A stretch of DNA of 64,000 bases from Collybia mongolica (taxonomy: Eukaryota; Basidiomycota; Agaricomycetes; Agaricales; Clitocybaceae). The translations under genes were made by a program, and so were the position numbers. Below, in pieces: positions 53,401-63,459 of this stretch. The notes beneath the pieces are model-generated. The model did no database searches, was not told where the DNA came from, and worked only from the letters and a program-made list of their open reading frames with translations. Each line of letters begins with the position of its first letter. Within the stretch, counting starts at the first letter, position 1. The stretch lies in contig JAAXNY010000014.1 in NCBI GenBank assembly GCA_013420905.1, positions 310,001-374,000 of the forward strand. Reading direction: 5' to 3'.

Positions 53401-54871
53401 ATGGTTAAAAAGACCACAAAAGAGACCAAAAGGAATGACAGATCGCGCCTACCTAAAGTTTGCAAGGCAGGCGTCTAATTTCTTTTTGGATCCAGAAGGC
53501 AGGATGTATAGGAAAAATATCGATAGCGCGCACCAGCTTGTTGTTGATAAAAATCACCGAACATATATGATGAAGGCATCTCACGATTCTGTTGGACATA
53601 GGGGTTTCTATGCAACAAAATCCTTAATAGATAAAAGATTTTGGTGGCCAGAAATGGAACGCGATGTATCATGGTATGTGAAGTCATGTCACATCTGTCA
53701 GACAAGGCTCTTAACTTTGTTGAGAATCCCTCCTGTCATAACCCACACGCCGTCTATATTCCAAGTATTGCATGCGGACACCATGTATATGAGCCCATCG
53801 TCTAACGGTTATAAATACATTGTCCAAGGAAGATGTGCGCTGTCTTCGTGGATGGAAGGCGCGCCCCTCAAATCTGAGGATGGCAAGACCTTGGGAAGGT
53901 GGCTGTTCGAAGAAGTAATTTGTAGATGGGGTTCCCTAACGGAAATTGTAACGGATAATGGTCCTGCCTTTGTCGCGGCCAAAGCGTGGCTGGAATCCAA
54001 GTATGGTATTACAGGAATAAGTATATCACCATACAATTCCAAAGGAAATGGGATCGCCGAGCGCGCACATTGGGATGTGCGTCAAGCTGTCTTCAAAGCT
54101 ACAGGTGGTGATGTAAAGAAGTGGTACTACTTCTTCCACCATGTAATGTGGGCTGACAGAATTACTATACGGAAAGGGACGGGTTGCTCCCCCTATTTTA
54201 TGATTACGGGCGCGCACCCAACCTTACCGTTAGATATTATCGAAGCCACTTGGTTAGTAAAGTTACCAGGAAAAATATTGACTACAGAGGAACTCATTGG
54301 ATTTAGAGCGCAGGCTCTAGCTAAGCACGTCCAGCATGTGGCCGATATGAGGAAACGTATCAATATAGAAAAACGAAGGAGACTATTACAGTATGAGAAG
54401 GATCACAGCGCGACCATCAGAGACTATGATTTCAAACCAGGAAGTTTAGTACTAGTTAGAAATACCGAGGTCGAAAGTTCGCTCGATAAAAAGCTGAAGC
54501 CACGGTACCTGGGACCAATGATAGTCCTTAGACGAAACCGCGGGGGAGCCTATATTGTTTGCGAAATGGATGGATCGGTGTGGCAACATAAAGTGGGGGC
54601 GTTTAGGGTTATTCCCTATTTTGCTAGGAGTACAATTGAACTGCCGGATAATCTGCAAGATCTAATAGACATCTCTAGCGAAACACTAAATGCTTTAGTG
54701 GAATCGAAAGATCCCGCTAATAGGCAAGTTTACAAGGAGCGTGACTATACATTTGACAGAGTCCAATTGGATCAGTCCGATTCAGAGTCAAGCTCTAGTG
54801 AGAACACTGAGGAGGGGATAGCGCCGGCGCTACCACAAACTACTATGTCACACCGGAAGTTGCATAGGTGA
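50411..54871 (+). CDS. pol: Pol of the large Ty3-like element (RT, RNase H, integrase), interrupted by a solo LTR
   Basis: Open from 50411 to 51041 and 51463 to 54871; the solo LTR plus its 5-bp duplication (421 bp) between them is the only break, and the frame is the same on both sides. [32 protein letters not shown] and IPYIDDVPV (YIDD near 52097). RNase [16 protein letters not shown], then [12 protein letters not shown] and [11 protein letters not shown]. Integrase: zinc finger H-x4-H ([10 protein letters not shown]) with CHICQ, then core acids in [17 protein letters not shown] and [11 protein letters not shown]-terminal SH3-like part [11 protein letters not shown]; no chromodomain. The frame opens before the protease stop, and G_GAT_TTT at 50431-50437 could join them. 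Probably inactive in this copy. Confidence 0.9.
50431..50437 (+). promoter_or_regulatory. Candidate -1 frameshift heptamer, protease to pol
   Basis: G_GAT_TTT in the protease frame, inside the 45-nt overlap 50411-50455. The form G_GAU_UU(A/U) is a known functional exception to X_XXY_YYZ at retroviral pro/pol junctions. No strong stem-loop seen directly downstream. Confidence 0.5.
51042..51457 (-). repeat. Solo LTR of the chromovirus family inside pol
   Basis: 416 bp, TGTAAGGGC to CCCCTTACA, with 5-bp duplication CACGC (51037-51041 and 51458-51462). Same length variant as the solo LTR at 28938. Confidence 0.95.
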
Positions 54872-55017
54872 TAAATCAGTATGGAAACAGAAGCAGTAAA
54901 GACAGTATAAGCAACTAAGCGAAGTAGTAAGGACAGTGTTAAGCCGAGTAAAGACAGTAATACAAAGGAGCGTGGGGAGGGACACCATAACTCAGGAGGA
55001 AGTTAATTGGACTGTCC

Positions 55018-56402
55018 TCAAGCAGATATGAAGTTGTCTTCAACCTTGGGCAAGGGCAAGTCAGCCGGAGCTACCTCCTCCTTATCATTGTCATCCTGGT
55101 CATGGACTTCCGTAGCGCTCGCAGTGGCAGCCTCGTCAGAGCCTCCCTCCAGAGCGGCCTCGTTCATTAGACCGTTGAGGCGAGTAACCTCGTCCATAGT
55201 GGCATCACGACGCTTCAATAAGAAGGACACTGTATGACTGATCTCCTCCAACTCAGCGCGGTAGTTTAAAAGCATCCTACCGAGGGCTTGCTTGGTGTGC
55301 GACATGGGATCGCCCGCGTCTGCAATCAAGCGCGCCCGCGCTAAGACTACATCGTGCTCCTTGGAGGGACGGAAGTCAATAAAGACACGAGTATCTGATG
55401 CACAGTCGGTATAAATTTAGAACCATCTATTATTAGAAAACGTACCCTCAGCAGATGCCTTTGGATCTTCATCCGGGGTGTCCTGCCTCGTACGCTTTTT
55501 GGGACGAAGAGTGCTGCCGCGATTGAGCTCGGAACGCTTACCGTCCTGTAGGAATAAGAAACAAAGTAATAGACAGAGCAAAAACAAGAATGGGTACCTT
55601 GATGGCAGCCTTTTCAGCCTTAGTCCTTTTGACACGGGGAACCTTAATGTTCTCCTTCTCCTTGCGGCTACGGGTGATTGGTCCTTCACTAAGGAGACGA
55701 CTAGTCACTGATCCAGAGACAGCAGCACTAGCCGTAGCGCCGGAATCAATGACCATATTCTTGAGTAAAGAAGAGACACCATTGAGTATGTCGCGCACTG
55801 ACAGCGCGGTAGCTAAAAAGAAACATACCGAGTCAGTACCAGACATTTCAATGTCACCGTCATATTCACCGCCAGCAATGACCTCGCCTGGAATAGTGGT
55901 ACCATCCGCTTCACCACCAGTAGCAGGGACCTAGTACCAGAAAACCATGGTTTAAAAAGAACAGTACAGTACAAGATGGGGTAAAAAGCACGCACCGCGG
56001 TTTGAGACAGGTGCTCAGTGCAGACCTTTTCACGGTGACGGTGAATAGCGGCAGTCAGAGTCACAATATTACGGTAAACAGGCTCTTGAAGTAACTCGGG
56101 GTATACATGTTGTAGTCCCTGGAATGCCTTACGGACGCCAAAAATAACATTCTGCCAGGACCGCTCCGTCAAAACCAATTTGGACTCAGTCAGGAGTAGC
56201 TGTAAATTGTAAAACCTGGTTACAAAAACGGCGTTTTAAAAAGTGTAATTGGTAAAAAGTGTACCGCGGTTTCGCCTAACTTCCGGACGCTGACCCTTTG
56301 TTCAACAAGGGTGTCCATCGATAAACGAGCTTGAAAGGTGTGCCACTGAGCTTGGACCATCTTGAAGTTCTCGATGTCTTGATAGTTGGGGGGGCTAGTC
56401 AT
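55018..56402 (-). CDS. Antisense gene B of the large element, five exons, ~383 aa
   Basis: Exons 56402-56265, 56199-55996, 55930-55598, 55545-55446 and 55394-55018 join in frame; introns are 51-66 bp with GT-AG ends. Start MTSPPNYQDIENFKMVQAQW. The middle contains an Arg/Lys-rich stretch (RSRKEKENIKVPRVKRTKAE, then RPKKRTRQD) likely to be a nuclear signal. The tail has a helical segment (RRDATMDEVTRLNGLMNEAA) and is acidic (DQDDNDKEEVAPAD). TATAAAAA at 56508-56501, about 100 bp upstream, is a good promoter TATA box. It lies between integrase and antisense gene A, opposite to the retrotransposon RNA, so its introns survive reverse transcription. No family recognised; function unknown. Confidence 0.75.
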
Positions 56403-56489
56403 AATAATGCAGAGGAAATTGATTCTTCGAACCAGAACGTTGTAAAGAGAGTATAATAGAGTCGGGCGATGTCTTGGGACAAAAAGCAC

Positions 56490-57091
56490 AGCCAGTGCCC
56501 TTTTTATACCTCTACGACTAGAGAAGCGCTACCCAGTCTCTCATTCGTTGCGCGCATTCTATCCCCAGAAAAATCTATACATTTCAACTGAACAGGTCCG
56601 AGACGCGTGCCTAATTGAAATGCTGGGCCCAATTGAAAAAGGAGCTCCGTAAAAATTCATGTGGAGCGCGGCAGTGTCCGCATGACAACTGGGACAGTTG
56701 TTGTCAGTGTTGAGGGGGAGATGGGTATAAGCAAAATCGATTTGGAAAAACCTACCAAGGTTACAAGGATTGAAATAGATTGTCTATAAAAAGTCAGTGA
56801 TCGCACCACAGTCTTAATGATTGAGAGAATTGCACCAGAATTAAACTGTACTATTTATAACTTAAGTAGCTGGTGCAAGGGCGGAAGCTTTCTTATGAAG
56901 ACAATAGAACAACGGGTAAACCAATTGTATTGTTTATAGTCCAGGGGACTGTATGTAGAAACATGTGTTGGACTTCAATTAATAAAATTGAAGCCCAACG
57001 AAAGGCGGGGGAATAAGTAATATGTAAGGGCACAGGGGCCCGGGAAAACACAAGTAGATAAAAAAAAATATAGGGGGGGGGCGCAGCGCGG
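56490..57091 (-). promoter_or_regulatory. Region between antisense genes A and B
   Basis: Holds the 3' end of gene A and the promoter of gene B (TATAAAAA at 56508-56501 on the minus strand). Otherwise AT-rich with G-runs near 57070 and no coding frame supported. Confidence 0.5.
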
Positions 57092-59041
57092 CTACTCCTC
57101 CTCGCTGTCAGGCACGGACGAAGAGGAACTTGACGACAAAGAACCGTCATCAACCTCTGCTTCTTCCTCCAAGGGCGGCCAAGGGAGGTTCTGGAAATCC
57201 GCGTAGAAGAGGAGAGCGCTCTCCGTGGCTGGCGTAGTCAGCAAGAGGTTTTGAAGGCCCTCCAGGCCTTCCTCCTCATACAACTTACCGATGGTGCCAA
57301 CTATGCGCGCCAACAAGGAGTTGCGCATTTCAAGCGCGCGGTTAGCGGCCTGAATGACCTCCGCGGCAAGAGAGTCCGCGTCGCCTAGCTGAGCATAGGC
57401 TTCAGCAACCGCTAGTAGAATAAGTAAAATCATTAGTAAACAAAAAGACAGAAAGAAAATGGCTTACTAGAAATGCCCGCACCAAGCATCGGCCCCAGAT
57501 CCTCACGAAGCCTAGCGCGCTTCTGGGGAGTGAGGCTGAAGCTGCACTTCCCCTTCTTGGCGGTGGCGCATTCAATGCACGGTTTACCCCAACCGTTGAA
57601 GGTGCACTCAATGTCGCCGCGGGTGGCGCACATCGTGCAAGGATAGCCCACCTAGTAAAAAAAAATGATCAGTAACAAGAAATAAAGTAGTAATAAACAT
57701 ACGGAAGAGCGCCGCGGCGCAAGGTCAGCCAGCAGGGAGGTAATAGGGGACTGTAGCGGCGTCAGCTCCCGGTTGGGAACCAGCGCGTGCTTGCGGCGTG
57801 TCGCCTGAGCCCTATCCCTAGAACGGGTGGTCTTACGCGACCGACGAGGAGAAGGGGCCGCGGGAGGCAACAACTCCGCGAACCCCTCTTGAGCCAACTG
57901 GCGTGCGATCTCATCATCGAAGAGCCGAAGCTCAGGGACTTCAACCTTCACCGGCGGCTGCCCAGAGGACTAAGGAGATAAAGATGAGTAAACGTAAATG
58001 ACTTCAGAAAGAGACATACCGGGCCTGCTTCCGAGGGACGCAGCGCAGAAGCACTGCCAGTCCCCTGGGCGCGCGACATGTCGGACTAGAATTTTTGAAA
58101 TCAAGTCAGCAATAATGTGAAACTCGTAAAGTAAAGGATATACCTGGGGAACCGCACGGCCTTTTCCCTTGGACCCAGCATTACGCTTCCGCTTGAGGGG
58201 CTATCAAAATAAGTCAACCACCGAAGGAAAGTAATAAAAAGCAGTGATAAACGAACCACAGGTACCAAGACCGGGGAGCGCGCCGGCAAGGGCGCGGCGG
58301 ACCAATTGTCCCGGTACTGATGGTAACGGCGCGGCGCGCCAACCATGCGAGGCGGGACGAGGAAAGTATCTCGAAAGATACTGTCACCATTGTCGCGCTC
58401 GAAGCGCGACCCCACCTGGTCAAGGACTTGCTCCACAGTGGGAGCCTGGCCCTAAAAGAACAAGGTAGTCAGCTTGACAAGGGGAGGCAGAGTAAAGAAG
58501 TAAACAAGTTATTTACCAGAAGAATGGAGTTGGCGCCCAGGTCAGTCGATATGACCGTACACCAGGATGACCACGAAGCCTCGCGCGCGTCAACTGGGAT
58601 GCGCATCACTTGAAGGTGAAGCGCACGCAGGAGGAGGATAGCCGGATATGGCAGCGAGAAACGCGCGCCACGGACCACGCCAGTGATGGCATCCTGAGAC
58701 CAGTAAATAAGTAAAAGGAGTTAACAAGTAAAAGATGGGCGTACGATGAGCATGGAGCAGTGATCGACAAAGTCGATCAAGTCATCAAGGTCAAGGGGAC
58801 CTTGGTGGTCCATACGGGGCGCGAGCTCCTCGGCCATGATAATCCACCCTTGCTCCATAGCGACGAAGACGTCGCCCTCGGCATCTTCGAGGAGGTCCGA
58901 GAAGGAAGGGATCGGCTGGTCCACATAGACCATGGTGGGGGAACGGCCTTCAGTCGGCAGAATTGCGGCAGAAAGCGAGAGGGACAGCGCGGAAGGCGAG
59001 CGCAGAGCACGAGCCATGGCGGAAGTGGAAGTGGAAGACAT
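57092..59041 (-). CDS. Antisense gene A of the large element, eight exons, ~517 aa, Zn2Cys6-like
   Basis: Exons 59041-58745, 58693-58517, 58451-58266, 58200-58144, 58085-58020, 57969-57703, 57651-57468 and 57411-57092 join in one frame of 518 codons; introns are 49-65 bp, all GT-AG. Exon 6 has a basic patch (RRSRKTTRSRDRAQATRRK). Exon 7 has PCTMCATRGDIEC then KPCIECATAKKGKC, that is C-x2-C-x7-C-x8-C-x2-C-x7-C, very like the Zn2Cys6 cluster of fungal DNA-binding proteins. The C-terminus is a helical segment and an acidic Ser run (SSSSSSSVPDSEEE). Conserved in the second copy at 1-861. A nuclear, possibly DNA-binding role is inference. Confidence 0.8.
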
Positions 59042-59480
59042 TTCTGTTTGAAAAGAGTTGGAGCGTTTGAGCAATGCAGATAGCAAAGAGATTTAGAAAT
59101 GGGCTATAAAGTCCAAATTGTCTAAAACTTAGCAAGGACGCGAGCTTTTTAAAACGCACAACCCTGCATTGCGAAGCTCTGAAAGACAAACAGGAGTACC
59201 GATCTCTTGCTGAAGTGTCAGAAACATAACGAGAAAAATGTCCAGATGACTGAAATATCTGTAAAGCGATGTCCGAATGTCAAGTACTCTCTCAGGAGAC
59301 GTATATAGCTGTCACGATCCTGATGGGAAGTAAAACCTCTGGGCTCGATCCCAACATCGCGCGCCTACCTGTCTAAAAGCGGAACCGTTGTAACATTGTA
59401 CTGAAAGATTAGACGCGTGCAGACCCGAAGTATTGGACCAACATGCCGGCAAAGAGAGACTGAGGACAGTCTACATTTGT

Positions 59481-59493
59481 GGTATGGGGGAGG
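59481..59493 (+). promoter_or_regulatory. Polypurine tract of the large element
   Basis: GGTATGGGGGAGG directly before the 3' LTR, the expected plus-strand primer. The same tract, with one change, precedes the LTR of copy 1 at 1301-1313. Confidence 0.8.
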
Positions 59494-60709
59494 TGATAGG
59501 GCCCGAAATTGTTTGCACTTATAAAGTCGACAAGTAAGGCTATTAGTGTCATTTCTAATAACCAAGTAAGCGGTGATAAAGGATTAGAGTCGAGCTCCAA
59601 GACGGCTAATCAGAGTGAACTAGTCTAATGGATAATACACTATCAGTACAGAGGACTATGAGTACGGTCTATTATTAGTCCTATTCACCATGCCCGGTTA
59701 CAACCTCGGTGTCTTAGTTCATAAGTAACCGTTGTAGTATGATATCATTAGTCCGGGGATCATCATTAATAGGAGAAGTAATTGTAAATTCGGGACTTGC
59801 ACAACCCGATCCTAGTCAGGGGTACTTGGTGTTAACTACCGGAAGCGACGGGACACCGTGAATAACAACAGGGACAATCAGGGGGAGTAAACGACAGTGC
59901 CGCGCTGTTTTAAATAACAAAGCGCGCGGTCGGGACTTGATAAGAGTTTAGCCCGCTCTTTCAATATTTGATAAGTAACCAGTAAACGACATAATTGGCA
60001 CGCGTGGCGCGCGCGCCAAGCTGTAGTAGACGCGTCGGTATTGAATACAGATCCTTGGCGCGCGGGAGCGCAGTTCCGTGTAAAATTTACAATTCCGTAT
60101 GATATTTAGTTTGTACATTATAAATAGACTGTAGATGAGTAGCGCTAAGGCAAGGAATCTTGCCCCCACTTCGCGCGACTATAGAGTATACAAATCACAT
60201 TTGTTAAAACACTATTGCGTGCCCGAATTAAGGATCAGATTGCTTCAACGTGTCTTGATTGGAATTGATTGGAGAACCACAGAATTAAAAAAACTTAGTT
60301 CACTTGGAACTTAGTACCGTATTGTCCGTTGGAATTACTAGGCACTTGGCCTTAGTGCACTTGGCACTGTATTGTTTGATAAGTCGCTTGGACTTATAGA
60401 TCCGCTTGGGATCACTAATAATTGAACGTACACTTGGTACTCAGTCTATTGGATCGAGAGATATTATAAATATACCTAGCAGGTTTTTGAACCTGTGTTG
60501 AAGCTTTTGTCTAAATCGAACCCGTCGAGAGATCATTGGAAAGGGCTTTGGCTAGTACTATTCAAAGCTTAGTGCTTCTAAGCACTTGAACCCGAACTCA
60601 AAACAGGCGATTCCTACTGTTCGTGTGTTGATTGTTAGGTTTGGTGTGTGTGTGAGAGAGATTACATTTCATAGCATCAGTGCACTTATAGCCCAGGAGC
60701 CCCCTTTCA
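59494..60709 (+). repeat. 3' LTR of the large Ty3-like element, copy 2
   Basis: 1216 bp, TGATAGGGCCCG to CCCCTTTCA. It shares marker bases with the 5' LTR at 39832 that differ from the LTR of copy 1, which supports pairing these two as one element. Confidence 0.9.
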
Positions 60710-62200
60710 CCGTCAGCGCTTGGAAACTCGGCACGGGGCTTAAGACCCGTGCACAAAAGAACTCTGTATCGGGCTTGTGTACTTCCAATTGCGACGTACG
60801 GATGCCGGCTATGGAACGTTGATGGTGCCCGCATCAAGGGGCACCTCGAAGCACTCCGCAAGATGCAACGAAAGGCTGCACTTTGGATCACAGGCAACTT
60901 CAGGACCACCCCGAAAGGGGCCCCGGAGACCCTCGCAGGCCTCCCGCCCATCCACTTGCATATCCGTAAGTTGGTGGAGAGGAGCCACTACCGTGTCCGG
61001 ACCTTGGCCAAGAGCCACGCAGTCAGGAATTTAATTGACGGACAGGCACACTTGTCAGTCAGTCGCATGTCCGACGCCAAAAGGCGCAGGATCAAATCTG
61101 GGATAATGGATTCATTTGCCCGATTAAAGGAATGCAGCGATGATGCGTCCCCAGTGTTCCCCCTCGCGCAACCGGGCAGTCGATTACTTGACTGGGCGGC
61201 CGAGAGGGTGGAGATCAGACCCTCCCCTCCACCCGAAAAAGAGAAGGAGAAGAGGAAGACGGCTTTTGCTGAATTCAGAAAAGTTCTCACCCACCGAATC
61301 AACGAAGCTAAACTCGACCCAAAGCGAGTCGCGATCATATGCGACAGGTCCGTCCCGCGGTCCGAGGACCTCCAAGCTACCTCAGCCTGGAGAGTCTGGT
61401 CGGATGGCACACTGTATAGCGGCCTTGCCCCCTGTGGGAATGTCACTTCGGACGATGCTGAGGCCTGCGCCATCTCGAAAGGGGTGGACGAGGCCTTCGG
61501 CATCCCTAACTTAGACATCTGGAAAATTGATGTCTTCTCGGACTCCGTGAATGCAATCAATCTGGTCATTGACCCGACGCATCACACGGCACACAAATGG
61601 GCCGCCAACGTGTCGGCCAAACTCGCTTACTGGCTAACGGTGAAACCGGACGCCAGTATTACTCTGCACCACACGCCAAAGGCGTGCGGGGTGCGCGAAC
61701 ATATACTTGCCCATGAAGCGGCCTCCACTGCAGAGGTTCCACACGGAGAAGTAAAACACACATCCCTCGCTAAGGCGAGGGCGGACGCGGTCCTACGTAT
61801 GACGGACGCTTGGAGCGAATTGGCCAAGCAGAAGTCTTACATTGGGGCCCACTTCCTGCCGCTCCACGAAGGGAGCAAGCAACTATTGCCAAGCCACCTG
61901 AAAGGGGGGACTTGGATCGGAAAGGTGTCCACCAGCACCAGTGATACCGTCAGGCTGGCGCGGGCCCTAACGGGCCACGCACCGATTGGCGCGTACAGAC
62001 AGAGGTTCCTTAAGGAGAAGGAGACCTATGACTGCGACTGCGGCCTCGGAAAGGAGACCGTAGAACATGTATTCCGGTACTGTCCGCTTTACCAGCGGAA
62101 AACCCGGCCCGGGAGAGAGCTGACTCTTGTATGGGTCAGCAATTTCCTCCACGACAACCCGGCGGCCTTTGGGGTTTTCCGGGAACCCTGTTTAGAGTAG
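60710..62200 (+). CDS. LINE ORF2, C-terminal part (RT end, RNase H, Cys knuckle), 5' truncated
   Basis: Open from the LTR boundary to 62200. It begins mid-protein with ALGNSARGLRP ... RTLYRACVLPIATYGCRLW, the conserved end of Tad/I-type LINE reverse transcriptases. Next is an RNase H domain with WSDGTLYSG, DDAEACAISKG and DVFSDSVNAI (acidic residues D, E, D) and HHTPKACGVREHILAHEAA. The C-terminus has GHAPIGAYRQRF and CDCGLGKETVEHVFRYC (C-x-C ... H-x4-C), typical of LINE tails. The upstream endonuclease and RT palm are missing: the element is cut exactly at the LTR end, and the missing half is not found left of 39832. Inactive. Confidence 0.9.
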   Translation, partial: PSALGNSARGLRPVHKRTLYRACVLPIATYGCRLWNVDGARIKGHLEALRKMQRKAALWITGNFRTTPKGAPETLAGLPPIHLHIRKLVERSHYRVRTLAKSHAVRNLIDGQAHLSVSRMSDAKRRRIKSGIMDSFARLKECSDDASPVFPLAQPGSRLLDWAAERVEIRPSPPPEKEKEKRKTAFAEFRKVLTHRINEAKLDPKRVAIICDRSVPRSEDLQATSAWRVWSDGTLYSGLAPCGNVTSDDAEACAISKGVDEAFGIPNLDIWKIDVFSDSVNAINLVIDPTHHTAHKWAANVSAKLAYWLTVKPDASITLHHTPKACGVREHILAHEAASTAEVPHGEVKHTSLAKARADAVLRMTDAWSELAKQKSYIGAHFLPLHEGSKQLLPSHLKGGTWIGKVSTSTSDTVRLARALTGHAPIGAYRQRFLKEKETYDCDCGLGKETVEHVFRYCPLYQRKTRPGRELTLVWVSNFLHDNPAAFGVFREPCLE

Positions 62201-62680
62201 GGTGGGTGTACCGGGAGGTAAGTAGGTACTTGCTGAGGGGTAGCCGCGACACCGAGGCATCAGTCTCGGGCTTCGGCCCGGGATGAGTGGTCATGCATGG
62301 CCTCGGCCTCTCCGGACTAAGTCGATCTCCTCTTGAGGAGGTCTCCAGGGGATGAGCCCCCCCGGGGAACCTGTCGGCAGGGGTGGCCGCACTTAAGCTT
62401 ATTTACCAAGCGGATTGAGAGGCGCGGGGGGCGTGCCCCCCTGCTACGACGCCTGCTCTCGTTTCCCGAAAGGGACTATTTTACGGCCCCTCACGAGGGG
62501 GCTCACTCAGGGAGCGCTTCCAACCGGGAACGGGCGGGGCAATCCAGACCTGCCTCATATGACGGCCTATAATGGACATATCTCGACTCGGCTTGATACA
62601 ATTACGGTTACACGTGACCGCTTCTGTACTTTTGTATTGCGGTATATAAAAACGTTGAAGGAAAAAAAAAAAAAAAAAAG
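62201..62680 (+). mobile_element. LINE 3' untranslated region and poly(A)
   Basis: GC-rich with small hairpins (CGGGCTTCGGCCCG; GGGGGGCGTGCCCCCC), ending in an A-run of 18 at about 62661-62678. Confidence 0.8.
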
Positions 62681-62689
62681 ATTCTGTAG

Positions 62690-63063
62690 CTAGAAATGCC
62701 CGCCTTGCCCAACGGTTATGAACGCCAAACATATTACGTAATGTTCGTGCCTGTACGCGTTCGAACCTAGTCGGATGCAAGTTTTTCACCACCGTTATGT
62801 CATGTTATTAATAACAAATAGTATATATAATTTGTGTAAATAAAATTTATATTACTAAGTCGATTAGTAATCGACTGGCCGCGCGGACTCTGCGAGCTGT
62901 CCGTCCGTGCTGGTCCGCGTGTCCGCGTAAAATTACGCGGATTGATGCGGACTCGGCGCGGACACGGATTCTTGTCTGACGGTCCTGCCAAATGAGTCCG
63001 TGTGTCCGCGCGGAGTCCGCACGGAGTCCGCACGGGTTATGTGGCTTAGTGTAAAGACCTCCT
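62690..63063 (+). mobile_element. tRNA-like SINE, copy 2
   Basis: Head TAGAAATGCCCGCC with A-box-like TTGCCCAACGG (62705-62715) and B-box-like GCGTTCGAACC (62757-62767), AT-rich link, then a body of TCCGCG-rich repeats and end GTGTAAAGACCTC. Inverted relative to copy 1. It begins about ten bases after the LINE poly(A). Confidence 0.6.
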
Positions 63064-63459
63064 TAAATCTGATGTTTACTGAAGTCCAATTACACATGGT
63101 AACTTTTTTGTCCACAATACATGATGCACAGGGACATGTCAGCTCTGGATATGTTTATGGACCATACATTAATCTAAGACGATTTAGCTCACTATATGTG
63201 TAAGATGTAATCGGCAGGCAGCATGCCTAATGGGCGTAACGCAAGGGACAAAGGCAGTTATACCTGCGACCCAACCGGGACTATTTGTGAATCCAGCTAA
63301 AAGAAAGTAGCTCATTACGATATTCATGTAACACATGTACGTCTACCAGAACAACAGAAGGATGGCTATACCGGCATCGGTTTACTATCCTTCTGAGCTG
63401 AAAACGAACGATCACATATTAGCCCATAACCCGACACAAAAATCGATGGAGTAACCTAC
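63064..63459. other. Intergenic DNA
   Basis: No feature recognised apart from the 3' side of the membrane-protein gene that follows on the minus strand. Confidence 0.3.

Larger units (their letters stand above)
39832..60709 (+). mobile_element. Large Ty3/gypsy-like LTR retrotransposon with antisense genes, copy 2
   Basis: Order: 5' LTR, primer site, gag, separate protease frame, pol, antisense gene B, antisense gene A, polypurine tract, 3' LTR. Two later insertions, a full chromovirus (41051-47274) and a solo LTR (51042-51457), account for about 6.6 kb; without them the element is about 14.2 kb. The two LTRs differ at about six of 1216 positions, so it is fairly young. No target duplication: CGCGC precedes it and CCGTC follows it, and the right flank is a LINE cut mid-gene, so exchange between elements is likely. 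Confidence 0.85.

Noticed and set aside
55812..55829. 16-bp GT...AG stretch in antisense gene B as an intron
   Set aside because: Far too short for an intron; reading through keeps frame and agrees with the next splice phases.
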